Shown: piece by piece, positions 22,966 through 32,054 of the stretch
Layout: each line of letters begins with the position of its first letter
How positions within the stretch are numbered: position 1 is the first letter of the stretch
Assembly: GCA_050299335.1 (NCBI GenBank)
Contig: JBNKVT010000021.1
Span: forward strand, 1-64,000
Source: JBNKVT01 sp050299335
GTDB taxonomy: Bacteria; Pseudomonadota; Alphaproteobacteria; Rhodobacterales; Rhodobacteraceae
DNA: 64,000 nt
Direction of reading: 5' to 3'
The notes under the pieces: generated by a model
Told to the model about the DNA's origin: nothing
The model's database searches: none
What the model saw: only the letters and a program-made list of their open reading frames with translations
Made by a program: the position numbers and the translations under genes

Positions 22966-24537
22966 ATGAAGATCGGGGCGCCGAAGGAAATCTTCAAGGG
23001 CGAGAACCGGGTGGCGATGACGCCCGCCAGTGCGGCTCAGCTGCAGAAGCTCGGCTATGACTGCGTGATCCAGAGCGGCGCCGGCGAGGCGGCGCGGTTC
23101 TCGGACGCCGATTACGAGGCCGCCGGGGTCGAAGTGGTCAAGACCGCCGCCGCCCTGTGGAAGGACGCCGATGTCATCGTCAAGGTGCGCGCGCCCGAGG
23201 ATTCCGAGATCAAACGGTTCCGCGACGGGCAGTTGCTGATTTCCTTCATCTGGCCGGCGCAGAATGAAGCCTTGCTGAACATCCTCCGCGACAAGGGGGT
23301 GACGGCGATTGCGATGGATATGGTGCCGCGGATCAGCCGGGCGCAGAAGATGGATGCGCTGTCCTCGATGGCCAATATCGGCGGGTATCGCGCCGTCATC
23401 GAGGCGGGGAACAATTTCGGGCGCTTCTTCACCGGGCAGATCACCGCTGCGGGCAAGGTGCCGCCCGCGAAGGTGCTGGTGGTCGGGGCCGGGGTGGCCG
23501 GGCTGGCGGCCATCGGCACTTCGACTTCGCTGGGGGCGATCACCTATGCGTTCGACGTGCGGCCCGAGGTGGCCGAGCAGATCGAAAGCATGGGGGCGGA
23601 GTTCGTCTATCTCGACTTCGAGGAAAGCGGCCAGGACAGTGCCGCGACCGGCGGCTATGCCGCGCCCTCCTCCCCTGAATTCCGCGAGAAGCAGCTGGAG
23701 AAATTCCGCGAACTGGCGCCCGAGATCGATATCGTCATCACCACGGCACTGATCCCGGGGCGTCCGGCCCCGAAACTCTGGACCGAGGACATGGTCGGGA
23801 TGATGAAGCTGGGCTCGGTGATCGTCGATCTGGCCGCCGAGCGGGGCGGGAACTGCGACCTGACGAAACCGGACGAGAAAGTCGTCTCCGACAACGGCGT
23901 GACCATCATCGGCTACACCGATTTCCCCTCAAGGATGGCGACCCAGGCCTCGACGCTCTACGGCAACAATATCCGTCACATGATGGACGACCTGACGCCC
24001 GACAAGGACGGCACGCCGAACGTCAACATGGAAGATGACGTGATCCGCGGGGCGACTGTGACCCACGAGAAGACGATCACTTTCCCGCCGCCGCCGCCCA
24101 AGGTGACGGCGATTGCCAAGGTCGAGAAGAAGAAGGAAGTCGCCAAGACGCCCGAGGAACAGCGCACCGCCGAAATCGCCGCCTTCAAGGCACAGACCCG
24201 TCAACAGGTGACGCTCCTGGGGGGCGGCGCGGCGGCGATGCTGCTGGTCGGGCTGGTGGCACCGGCCAGTTTCATGCAGCATTTCATCGTCTTCGTGCTG
24301 GCGGTCTTTGTCGGGTTCCAGGTGATCTGGAATGTCTCCCACGCGCTGCACACGCCCTTGATGGCGGTGACCAACGCAATCTCGTCGATCATAATCTTAG
24401 GCGCGCTGATGCAGATCGGCTCGGGCTCGTTCCTAGTGATCCTGCTGGCCGCCCTGTCGGTGTTCATGGCCGGGATCAACATCTTCGGCGGTTTCCTGGT
24501 GACCCGGCGCATGCTCGCCATGTTCCAGAAGGGATAG
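22966..24537 (+). CDS. pntA: NAD(P) transhydrogenase subunit alpha
   Basis: With PntB this forms the proton-translocating transhydrogenase that makes NADPH from NADH at the cost of the proton gradient. The 523-residue protein starts MKIGAPKEIFKGENRVA. Its N-terminal NAD-binding domain I has VLVVGAGVAGLAAIGTS and RPEVAEQIESMGAEF; after a charged linker (about residues 370-400) come about four membrane helices (VTLLGGGAAAMLLVGLVAP and following). It is the fused alpha form, like that of E. coli. An unrelated methyltransferase gene separates it from pntB. Confidence 0.95.
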   Translation: MKIGAPKEIFKGENRVAMTPASAAQLQKLGYDCVIQSGAGEAARFSDADYEAAGVEVVKTAAALWKDADVIVKVRAPEDSEIKRFRDGQLLISFIWPAQNEALLNILRDKGVTAIAMDMVPRISRAQKMDALSSMANIGGYRAVIEAGNNFGRFFTGQITAAGKVPPAKVLVVGAGVAGLAAIGTSTSLGAITYAFDVRPEVAEQIESMGAEFVYLDFEESGQDSAATGGYAAPSSPEFREKQLEKFRELAPEIDIVITTALIPGRPAPKLWTEDMVGMMKLGSVIVDLAAERGGNCDLTKPDEKVVSDNGVTIIGYTDFPSRMATQASTLYGNNIRHMMDDLTPDKDGTPNVNMEDDVIRGATVTHEKTITFPPPPPKVTAIAKVEKKKEVAKTPEEQRTAEIAAFKAQTRQQVTLLGGGAAAMLLVGLVAPASFMQHFIVFVLAVFVGFQVIWNVSHALHTPLMAVTNAISSIIILGALMQIGSGSFLVILLAALSVFMAGINIFGGFLVTRRMLAMFQKG

Positions 24538-24545
24538 GGCCCGGC

Positions 24546-25469
24546 GTGTTCGCGTCCGTAAAGCAGACCCTGGGATCGTGGCTGGAAAAGCCCCCGCCGA
24601 TCGCTGTGGGCGCGTTCGACAGGGCGGCGGATATTGCCTATATGCCCGAGGCGGAATCGCGCCGCCTGGGAATGCTGCGCTCCGAGATCGCGCGAACCGA
24701 CAGGCTGCTTTCAGACAACTTCCAGACGCGGCTTGCCCCATTCGAGGCGCAGCGGACGATTCACCGCAAATGCTGGGAGACCGCCTATATCCTGCAGGCC
24801 CTCGCCGAACGGGGGCTGATCAGGGATGGATCGCGGGGGCTTGGCTTTGCTGTGGGCCGGGAGCGGATCCCGGCGGTTCTGGCGGCCGGTGGATGCCGGC
24901 TGACGGCGACCGATCTCGGGGCTGGTGGCGAGAATAACGCGCTTTGGGCCGATACCAACCAATGGTCCGGCACGCTCGAGGACCTGACGTTCCCCGATAT
25001 CTGTCCGAAGGAGGTCATGGCGGCGCAGGTCGAGTTCCGGCCCGTCGACATGAACGACATTCCGGACGACTTGACGGGTTACGATTTCACCTGGTCCACC
25101 TGCTCGTTCGAGCATTGCGGCAGCCTGCAGAAGGGAGCCGATTTCATCCTTCGCCAGATGGATTGCCTCAGGTCGGGCGGGCTGGCCGTGCACACAACGG
25201 AATTCAACCTCTCCTCCAACGAAGAGACCATCGAGACGGGCGCCACCGTCATCTACCGGCTCAGGGATATCGAAGACATCATGCGCCGGCTGACAGAGGC
25301 CGGTCACCGCGTCGAGCCGCTGGATATCCGCCTCGGAGACCATTCCCATGACAGGTATGTCGACCGGATATCGCGTCGAACCAATACCTTCCCGCAGAAA
25401 CGCCACTTGCGGCTGCAGCTTTGGGACTGGGCAACAACGTCAATCGGATTGATCATCACGAAGGGATGA
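24546..25469 (+). CDS. SAM-dependent methyltransferase-like protein within the pnt operon
   Basis: The 307-residue protein resembles class I methyltransferases. A Rossmann-like glycine segment GLGFAVGRERIPAVLA is followed by LTATDLGAG, and later TWSTCSFEHCGS and the post-motif CLRSGGLAVHTTEFN. Similar proteins occur among glycan-associated methyltransferases. It begins with GTG 8 nt after pntA and ends 70 nt before pntB, so it is probably co-transcribed with them. GC content is host-like. The substrate cannot be told. Confidence 0.7.
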   Translation: MFASVKQTLGSWLEKPPPIAVGAFDRAADIAYMPEAESRRLGMLRSEIARTDRLLSDNFQTRLAPFEAQRTIHRKCWETAYILQALAERGLIRDGSRGLGFAVGRERIPAVLAAGGCRLTATDLGAGGENNALWADTNQWSGTLEDLTFPDICPKEVMAAQVEFRPVDMNDIPDDLTGYDFTWSTCSFEHCGSLQKGADFILRQMDCLRSGGLAVHTTEFNLSSNEETIETGATVIYRLRDIEDIMRRLTEAGHRVEPLDIRLGDHSHDRYVDRISRRTNTFPQKRHLRLQLWDWATTSIGLIITKG

Positions 25470-25538
25470 GCGGGTGCAGACAGGACCATATCTCGACACG
25501 CCGACCGGATTGCGCGTATTGAAAGGGAGTATTCATCC

Positions 25539-26969
25539 ATGATCGCATCGGGTCTGACCCCGGCCGCCTATGTCGTGGCCGCCGTGCTTGTCATCCTCTC
25601 GCTCGGCGGACTGTCGGGGCAGGAAAGCGCGAAACGCGCCGTCTGGTACGGCATTGCCGGAATGGCGCTGGCGGTTTTCGCCACCCTGATCGGGCCAGGG
25701 TCAGGGCTTTGGCTGCTGTCGCTCGTCCTGATCGCGGCGGGCGGGGCCATCGGCTGGGTCGTCGCCCAGCGCGTCCAGATGACCGAGATGCCGCAGCTGG
25801 TGGCCGCAATGCATTCGCTGGTCGGCCTGGCGGCGGTGTTTGTCGGCTACAACGCGCATTTCGAGATCGGCAATGTCGGGACCGGCATCGTCACCGAGGA
25901 TCTCGGCACCTTCGGACAGATCATCGCCCATAAATCGGCGGTCGAGATCAATATCCTCCGGGTCGAACTGTTCCTCGGCGTCTTCATCGGCGCCATCACC
26001 TTCACCGGCTCGGTGATCGCCTTCGGCAAGCTGGCGGGCAAGGTCTCGTCGACGGCGACCAAGCTGCCGGGGGGGCATATGCTGAATGCAGGCGCCGCCG
26101 GTATCTCGCTCCTCTGCCTGATCTGGTATTTCAACACCGGCGGCTTCTTCCCGCTGTTCCTGATGACGGTGGCAGCACTTTTCATCGGCTATCACCTGAT
26201 CATGGGGATCGGCGGGGCGGACATGCCGGTGGTGGTGTCGATGCTGAACTCCTATTCGGGCTGGGCGGCGGCGGCCATCGGGTTCTCGCTTGGCAATGAC
26301 CTCCTGATCGTGGTCGGCGCGCTGGTCGGCTCGTCGGGGGCGATCCTGAGCTATATCATGTGCAAGGCGATGAACCGGTCCTTCATCTCGGTGATCCTCG
26401 GCGGCTTTGGCACCACCGGCGGTCCGGTGGCCGAGATCGAGGGCGAGCAGGTGGCCATCGATGCCGATGGCGTCGCGCAGGCGCTGGAGGATGCGGACAG
26501 TGTCATCATCGTCCCGGGCTACGGCATGGCGGTGGCGCAGGCGCAGCAGTCGATTTCGGAACTCACCAAGCGGCTGAGGGCCAGGGGCAAGGAGGTGCGG
26601 TTTGCCATCCACCCGGTTGCGGGACGGCTGCCGGGGCATATGAACGTGCTCCTGGCCGAAGCCAAGGTGCCCTATGACATCGTGCTGGAAATGGACGAGA
26701 TCAACGCGGATTTCCCCTCGACCGACGTCGCCATCGTCGTCGGCTCGAACGACATCGTGAACCCGGCGGCGCAAGAAGACCCGAACTCGCCCATCGCGGG
26801 GATGCCGGTGCTGGAAGTGTGGAAGGCCAAGCAGGTCTTCGTGTCGAAGCGCGGCCAGGGGACAGGCTATTCGGGGATCGAGAACCCCTTGTTCTACAAG
26901 GAGAACACGCGGATGTTCTACGGCGACGCGAAGGCGTCGGTGGAAACGCTGCTGCAGAAATTGGGCTGA
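25539..26969 (+). CDS. pntB: NAD(P) transhydrogenase subunit beta
   Basis: PntB provides the rest of the membrane domain and the NADP-binding domain III. The 476-residue product has about nine membrane helices in the first 270 residues. Its C-terminal domain carries the NADP site GYGMAVAQAQQS and the late GYSGIENPLFY. It completes the transhydrogenase with pntA despite the intervening methyltransferase gene. Confidence 0.96.
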   Translation: MIASGLTPAAYVVAAVLVILSLGGLSGQESAKRAVWYGIAGMALAVFATLIGPGSGLWLLSLVLIAAGGAIGWVVAQRVQMTEMPQLVAAMHSLVGLAAVFVGYNAHFEIGNVGTGIVTEDLGTFGQIIAHKSAVEINILRVELFLGVFIGAITFTGSVIAFGKLAGKVSSTATKLPGGHMLNAGAAGISLLCLIWYFNTGGFFPLFLMTVAALFIGYHLIMGIGGADMPVVVSMLNSYSGWAAAAIGFSLGNDLLIVVGALVGSSGAILSYIMCKAMNRSFISVILGGFGTTGGPVAEIEGEQVAIDADGVAQALEDADSVIIVPGYGMAVAQAQQSISELTKRLRARGKEVRFAIHPVAGRLPGHMNVLLAEAKVPYDIVLEMDEINADFPSTDVAIVVGSNDIVNPAAQEDPNSPIAGMPVLEVWKAKQVFVSKRGQGTGYSGIENPLFYKENTRMFYGDAKASVETLLQKLG

Positions 26970-26990
26970 AGGGGCGCCGCGTCGCGGCTT

Positions 26991-27482
26991 TCAGCCGAGC
27001 CTCGCAAGCCTCTGGTCGGGTCTGACAAGCGCATCAGCCCGCCGCACCTGCGACATGGACACGGCGCGCTGCCCGATGAAGGTCTCGGGCAGGTAGGCGG
27101 CGACGTGGCAGAGCGGGCCGTTATAGGCGATGGTGCCGACGGCATTTTCGAAGTCGATATCGAGGAAGATCAGGTGGCTGGCCTCGATCCGCGTCCGCCG
27201 AAAGGCGGGACCACGTCCGCGGCCGGTCGCCTTGACCTGAACGGTCCTGCCGTCGGGTGCCGTTCCGTCGATGCCCTCGCTGGAGCGCGACGGGTCGAGC
27301 AGGATGCCGAACAGCTCGACGGCCAGCGCCTCGCCGATATCGCCGACAAGGTTGCCGTCCAGTGTGAAGTCCAGATCGACCGGACAGCCCCTTTGTCGAG
27401 CAATCCCGCGGTAGTGGGAACGAAGCGCGTTCCGGGCCTCGACGAGGTTGCGGACAAGGGGGGTCAGTTGAAAGCTGTCCAT
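26991..27482 (-). CDS. PD-(D/E)XK nuclease-like domain protein
   Basis: The 163-residue protein has NLVGDIGEALAVELFG and GIDGTAPDGRTVQVKATGR, the glutamate and D...QxK layout of restriction-endonuclease-like folds, and fits the DUF6998-type family. Whether it is catalytic is unknown. It runs convergent to pntB and divergent from metK. The ATG at 27482 lacks a good ribosome site; an upstream ATG near 27518 is the alternative. Confidence 0.6.
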   Translation of the reverse strand: MDSFQLTPLVRNLVEARNALRSHYRGIARQRGCPVDLDFTLDGNLVGDIGEALAVELFGILLDPSRSSEGIDGTAPDGRTVQVKATGRGRGPAFRRTRIEASHLIFLDIDFENAVGTIAYNGPLCHVAAYLPETFIGQRAVSMSQVRRADALVRPDQRLARLG

Positions 27483-27628
27483 GGTGTTCTGTTGTCTGAA
27501 ATCCTTGGCTATATGCATTCGTTGCAAGTTTTAAGCGGTTCGTCAAAACTCACTCGCAATCCGGCCTTCATCCATGTACATGATCCCGGAACCTGAATTT
27601 AAGCCCACTGCGGGAGTGACGATCCGAC

Positions 27629-28792
27629 ATGCGCCAGAATTATCTCTTCACCTCAGAATCGGTCTCCGAAGGCCATCCCGACAAGGTCTGCGACCGGATT
27701 TCGGACGGCGTTCTGGACGCCTTCCTCGCCGAGGACCCGTTCTCGCGGGTGGCCTGCGAGACCTTCGCCACCACCAACCGCGTTGTGGTCGGCGGTGAGA
27801 TACGGGGGCCGGAAAACGTGGCGCGGCGGGTCGAGGAGATCGTGCGCGAGTGCGTCAGGGATATCGGCTACGAGCAGGAGAAGTTTCACTGGCGGGATAT
27901 CGTCATCGAAAACCTCCTGCACGAGCAGTCGGCCCATATCGCGCAAGGGGTGGATGCCTCCGGCAACAAGGATGAAGGCGCCGGTGACCAGGGGATCATG
28001 TTCGGCTATGCCACCGACGAGACCGAGATGCTGATGCCCGCCCCGATCCTCTATGCCCATGCGATCCTGAAGAAGCTGGCCGAGGTGCGGAAGTCGGGGG
28101 CCGAGCCCACGCTGGGGCCGGACGCGAAATCGCAACTGTCGGTGCGCTACGAGAACGGCAAGCCGGTGGAGGTGACCTCGGTGGTGCTCTCGACCCAGCA
28201 TATGGACGCCGAGATGACCTCGGACGATGTGCGCAAGGTGGTCGAACCCTATATCCGCGCGGTGGTGCCCGAGGCCTGGATGAACGGCGGCACGGAGTGG
28301 CATGTGAACCCGACCGGCGCCTTCGTGATCGGTGGCCCGGACGGGGATGCCGGGCTGACGGGGCGGAAGATCATCGTCGATACCTATGGCGGAGCGGCGC
28401 CCCATGGCGGCGGGGCGTTCTCAGGGAAGGACCCGACCAAGGTCGACCGCTCGGCGGCCTATGCGGCGCGCTATCTGGCCAAGAACGTGGTCGCGGCGGG
28501 GCTGGCGAAGCGCTGCGCGATCCAGCTTTCCTATGCCATCGGGGTGGCCAAGCCGCTGTCGATCTACGCCGATACCTACGGCACCGGCACGGTCGATGAA
28601 GAGGTGATCGAGGCGGCGGTGGGCAAGGCCATGAACCTGACCCCGCGCGGCATCCGCGAGCATCTGGGGATGAACCGGCCGATCTACCAGCGGACGGCGG
28701 CCTATGGGCATTTCGGACGGGCGCCCGAGGCCGATGGCGGGTTCTCCTGGGAGAAGACGGACCTGGTGGATGAAATCAAGGGATATGTCTGA
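27629..28792 (+). CDS. metK: S-adenosylmethionine synthetase
   Basis: This enzyme makes SAM from methionine and ATP. The 387-residue protein has the ATP/Met-binding SEGHPDKVCDRISD at the N-terminus, GDQGIMFGYATDET, and the P-loop-like GGGAFSGKDPTKVDRSAAY. The start MRQNYLFTSESVSEG follows a 100-nt leader. In this order metK leaders often hold a SAM/SAH riboswitch, but none is clear here. Confidence 0.97.
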   Translation: MRQNYLFTSESVSEGHPDKVCDRISDGVLDAFLAEDPFSRVACETFATTNRVVVGGEIRGPENVARRVEEIVRECVRDIGYEQEKFHWRDIVIENLLHEQSAHIAQGVDASGNKDEGAGDQGIMFGYATDETEMLMPAPILYAHAILKKLAEVRKSGAEPTLGPDAKSQLSVRYENGKPVEVTSVVLSTQHMDAEMTSDDVRKVVEPYIRAVVPEAWMNGGTEWHVNPTGAFVIGGPDGDAGLTGRKIIVDTYGGAAPHGGGAFSGKDPTKVDRSAAYAARYLAKNVVAAGLAKRCAIQLSYAIGVAKPLSIYADTYGTGTVDEEVIEAAVGKAMNLTPRGIREHLGMNRPIYQRTAAYGHFGRAPEADGGFSWEKTDLVDEIKGYV

Positions 28793-28835
28793 GAGCACCG
28801 GCGGCGGTCGCGCCTGACCCGCCCCCCCGGGCCCC

Positions 28836-28881
28836 CCGCGTTCTTTCAAAGAACGCGGCCGAAATCTTCGAAAGATTTCGG
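28836..28881. repeat. Pair of adjacent perfect palindromes after metK
   Basis: CCGCGTTCTTT-C-AAAGAACGCGG (28836-28858) is followed directly by CCGAAATCTT-CGA-AAGATTTCGG (28859-28881). Both would form hairpins in the 3' UTR of metK or of the convergent phosphatase gene. It has the look of a dispersed palindromic repeat. Confidence 0.8.
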
Positions 28882-28915
28882 TGCCTCCGCCTGCGCTCGG
28901 GCTATCCGTCAGCCC

Positions 28916-29947
28916 TCAGACATACCATTCCTGACGGGCTTCGTCCCAGAGGCTGGTCAGGGCCGGCATCTTGTTGATCAGGACGTCGTAGATATAGGTC
29001 GCGAGCTTCCTGCCGGCTTCACTGTCGGACGGATAATGCAGCCCCATCACCTCGCGGTTGCGGGCGATACGCCGGGCCATGTCCTCCAGCGGATCGCGCT
29101 TCAGGGGCGGCCGCGAGGAGCCGTCCCATTCGCCGAAATGATCGGCGGCGAGATCGGGCATCAATTCGCGCATGACGGTCGACAGCGTATAGGCCTGGGT
29201 GGCGTGGCCGCTGGGGAAGGAGGCGTGCTCGGGCGGATCGACCGGCGGCATCAGCGCCGGGGACAGCTGCGAGGGCCGGGGCCGGGCATGGATGCGCTTG
29301 TATCTCATCACTGACAGCGTCGCCGCCTCCTGGGCAATCGCGAAGAGTTTCGACGTGTTGGGATGGGTGAAGCGGTTATAGGTCAGGATGCCGCGATAGA
29401 AATCCTCGACATTGCTTCGCTGGTCGAGGCCTTCGGCCAGCATGGCGGGCCGGTATTCGATCAGCCGGGTCAGTTCGGTCAGTTCGGCCTGGACATTGGG
29501 ATTGGCGGGTTCCCAGTTCTCGTCGCCATCGGCGGCCGTGGCCCAGTCCGGCCAAAGATCGATGCCCATCTTGTCCAGTTCGACCGAGAAATCGATCATG
29601 AAGGAATAGGCATAATTCTGCGGCGACCAGAAACGCGGCGTGAAGCGCGGGCCTTTGGTATTGGCATAGATGTTCTGGATGCGGACCGGACCGGCGTTCT
29701 CGTCCGGGCCGGTATAAGCGACCGGATTGGCGGCGGGCCACTGGTTGGCGTGCCAGTACTGGTCCTGGACCGGGGTCGGGTTGCCGTCCGGGTCCACGGG
29801 ATTGGCCGGCCTGATCGTCGGCGAAGCGCCGATGTCGCGGCTGGCGGTGCTGATACCGTTGGCATTGTAGGCATTATTCGCGTTATTGGCATTATTCGCG
29901 TTATTGGCGTTGTTCGCGTTATTGGCGTTGCTGCCATCAATGGACAT
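28916..29947 (-). CDS. PAP2/vanadium-haloperoxidase-type phosphatase with Asn/Ala repeat N-terminus
   Basis: The 343-residue protein has the three PAP2-superfamily motifs: KRIHARPRPSQ, PSGHATQAY and RNREVMGLHYPSD, with catalytic His residues in the second and third. It is closest in plan to vanadium-haloperoxidase-like phosphatases. Residues 7-30 are an (N-A-N)n tract (see 29861-29932). No signal peptide is obvious. GAGG lies 7 nt before the ATG. It follows the cyclase gene by 21 nt in the same direction, so the two may be co-transcribed. Confidence 0.8.
   Translation of the reverse strand: MSIDGSNANNANNANNANNANNANNAYNANGISTASRDIGASPTIRPANPVDPDGNPTPVQDQYWHANQWPAANPVAYTGPDENAGPVRIQNIYANTKGPRFTPRFWSPQNYAYSFMIDFSVELDKMGIDLWPDWATAADGDENWEPANPNVQAELTELTRLIEYRPAMLAEGLDQRSNVEDFYRGILTYNRFTHPNTSKLFAIAQEAATLSVMRYKRIHARPRPSQLSPALMPPVDPPEHASFPSGHATQAYTLSTVMRELMPDLAADHFGEWDGSSRPPLKRDPLEDMARRIARNREVMGLHYPSDSEAGRKLATYIYDVLINKMPALTSLWDEARQEWYV
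29861..29932. repeat. In-frame tandem repeat coding Asn/Ala tract
   Basis: About four copies of an 18-bp unit (two 9-bp halves, plus-strand form GGCATTATT CGCGTTATT with third-position variants) encode the NAN repeats of the phosphatase. The unit is a multiple of three, so copy-number change would alter length without frameshift. Confidence 0.85.
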
Positions 29948-29968
29948 GGGGGAACCTCTATACTCGGG

Positions 29969-31747
29969 TTAGGCAAGACCGGCTGCATGCAGATGCTCTG
30001 CATACATCGTTCGATCAGCCGGTTCACGGAACGGGCAGAACTCCCTCACGAACTCATCGGTGCGGAAATCCTGCTCCTTGGTGATAATTTTCTGGGCAAA
30101 GAACCGTGCTCGCTCCATCTTGCCCGCTCCGGCATTGCTGACTACCATCAGTCGCCAGTTCGACGTGTAGTCGGATTTCTCGGCAAAGGATCTTTCGCCC
30201 CATTTCACCGCCTCTTCAAAGTCGCGGTTGAGGTAGTAGGCCATACAAAGAAAATCGTAATACTGGAAGATATCAGGGTCGTTCGGCGACAGGCGCACAC
30301 CATGGCGCGCATGTTCGATCGCCTCCTCGTAACGGCCGATATAGGACAGGGTGCCCGAAGACAGGATCCAGGCGATGGACTGGCTCGGTCCCATTTCGCG
30401 GGCGCGGTCGAGAAAGACCAGCGCCGAATCGTAATCATGTTCCAGGTACGACTTGACGTGCCCGTAAGCGGCAAGCCCGAGCGCGTTCTGCCGGTCGAGA
30501 TTGACCGCCTTTGAGGCATAGTCCCGCGCCGCCGCGATGTACTTTGTCCGGTCTTCGTCCCAGCCCTGGCCGATATAGATACAGTGCCAGCGGGCGGCAT
30601 AGGCGACGGGCATGGCGAATTTGGGGTCCAGCTCCATCGCTGCCTTGAGATATTTCAGCGCCTGATCGAAGCTCTCCTTGTCGAGATGCGTCATCAGATC
30701 AAGCGCTTTCAGGGTCAAATCGTAAGCTGTGAAATTGTCGGGGGGTTTGCGCAATGCTTTTCTGCTCTCTGAGGCGCGGACGTTCGGCGCGATCCGCGAG
30801 ACTACATGTTCAACGATCCTATCTTGGGTCTCGAACAGGTCCTTGTGAGGAAATTCACTTTTCTCCGAGAAAATAATTTCGCCGTTCGAGGTGTCACACA
30901 GCGACACCGACAGCCGCAGTTTTGTCGTCGAACGCCGGAGCGTTCCCATCAGCACATAGCGCACATCCAGTGCCCGCCCGACGGCCCTCGGATCGCTGTC
31001 GCCCGAGTTGAAGGCCAGGGCCGAGGCGCGCGAGATCACCAGCAGTTCCTTCATCGCCGAGAGCGAGACGATGATGTCCTCGACCACCCCGTCGGCGAAA
31101 TACTTGAAATCATCGTCGCCCGAGAGGTTCTGCAAGGGCAGGACGGCAATCGAGGGCAGTTTCTTCTGCGCCAGCGCCCTTCCCACCACGTCATTGCCCT
31201 TGGGCCGGATGATCTCGTAGGCGCGGATCGGGTCGCCGATGTTCTTGAGCGTCAGATAGCCGAGATTGCGCACCTCGACCGGCACCGATTTGCGGGTGGC
31301 GTGGTACAGCTCCTCCGAGATGATGATCCCGTCCGGCTCGACGGTTTCCTGCAGCCGCTTGGTGATGTTCACCCCGTCGCCATAAACGTCCTCGCCATCC
31401 TGGATCACCTCGCAGACATGCAGCCCGATGCGCATGGACAGGCCCGGATAGCGCGCCGTCTTGCCGATCCGCCCCTGAAGGATCTGGTCCTGCACCGCGA
31501 TGGACCATTCCAGTGCCGCCGAGGTGCTCTGGAAGGTCAGGAGGATGCCGTCGCCCAGGGTGCGGATGATATGCCCGCCCCGCTGCCCGGTCTGCGGCCT
31601 GACCACATCCTCGACGAACCGCATCCACATGTCATGGGTCCCGACCTCGTCCTGCGAGGTCAGGGCGGAATAGCCGGCCATGTCGGCGAAGACGACACAC
31701 AGAAGTTGCCGCGCCTTCACAGCGAAAACGGCTGCCTCACTATTCAC
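29969..31747 (-). CDS. Class III adenylate/guanylate cyclase with TolB-like and TPR domains
   Basis: The 592-residue protein has an N-terminal class III cyclase domain: metal-binding FADMAGYS (Asp22) and LGDGILLTF (Asp66), then VYGDGVNITKRLQ. A FlgO/TolB-like module begins IAVLPLQNLSGDDDFKYFADG, and the C-terminal half has tetratricopeptide-like helices. There is no membrane segment, so it is cytosolic and probably makes cAMP in response to a partner bound by the TPRs. The GTG start has AAGGGA upstream. A near-consensus CtrA box lies at 31818-31832. Confidence 0.9.
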   Translation of the reverse strand: MNSEAAVFAVKARQLLCVVFADMAGYSALTSQDEVGTHDMWMRFVEDVVRPQTGQRGGHIIRTLGDGILLTFQSTSAALEWSIAVQDQILQGRIGKTARYPGLSMRIGLHVCEVIQDGEDVYGDGVNITKRLQETVEPDGIIISEELYHATRKSVPVEVRNLGYLTLKNIGDPIRAYEIIRPKGNDVVGRALAQKKLPSIAVLPLQNLSGDDDFKYFADGVVEDIIVSLSAMKELLVISRASALAFNSGDSDPRAVGRALDVRYVLMGTLRRSTTKLRLSVSLCDTSNGEIIFSEKSEFPHKDLFETQDRIVEHVVSRIAPNVRASESRKALRKPPDNFTAYDLTLKALDLMTHLDKESFDQALKYLKAAMELDPKFAMPVAYAARWHCIYIGQGWDEDRTKYIAAARDYASKAVNLDRQNALGLAAYGHVKSYLEHDYDSALVFLDRAREMGPSQSIAWILSSGTLSYIGRYEEAIEHARHGVRLSPNDPDIFQYYDFLCMAYYLNRDFEEAVKWGERSFAEKSDYTSNWRLMVVSNAGAGKMERARFFAQKIITKEQDFRTDEFVREFCPFREPADRTMYAEHLHAAGLA

Positions 31748-31817
31748 GGTCGCATCCCTTACCCTACACCGATGATGTCCCTGTTTTTACGGGATAACAC
31801 CCGCAATGTCACTGAAA

Positions 31818-31832
31818 TTAACCGATTGTTGA
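31818..31832. promoter_or_regulatory. Near-consensus CtrA box upstream of the cyclase gene
   Basis: TTAA-CCGATTG-TTGA differs from TTAA-N7-TTAA at one position, 70 nt upstream of the cyclase GTG. It lies in the 307-nt gap 31748-32054 between the divergent cyclase and protease genes, which otherwise shows a GC-rich hairpin and no gene. Confidence 0.35.
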
Positions 31833-32054
31833 CGCCCGGGGCCCGGCGAAATGCCGGTGAAATACCGCGTCGCGACGGGTTCGGGATGAGTTCGGGCTGG
31901 ATTCTCGTGGGGGCTCGGAATGGCTTCCGGGAGGGTTTTGGACGGGGGCAAGTGTGAGAAAGCGCACTCGTCAGGCCGCGAAACTCGTGCAATCCTTGCT
32001 GGGTACGGGGGCCCTGGTCCTCCGATTCGGTGTGCAGAAGCGGGAGGTTTTCCA

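Noticed and set aside
27530..27628. SAM/SAH riboswitch in the metK leader
   Set aside because: A TCACTC/GAGTGA helix can be drawn, but the expected conserved loop and the GGAG pairing next to the start are not visible. A covariance search would be needed; positive score would reverse this.
29861..29932. A short CRISPR-like array
   Set aside because: Units are contiguous 18-mers without spacers and lie inside a coding frame encoding Asn/Ala repeats.
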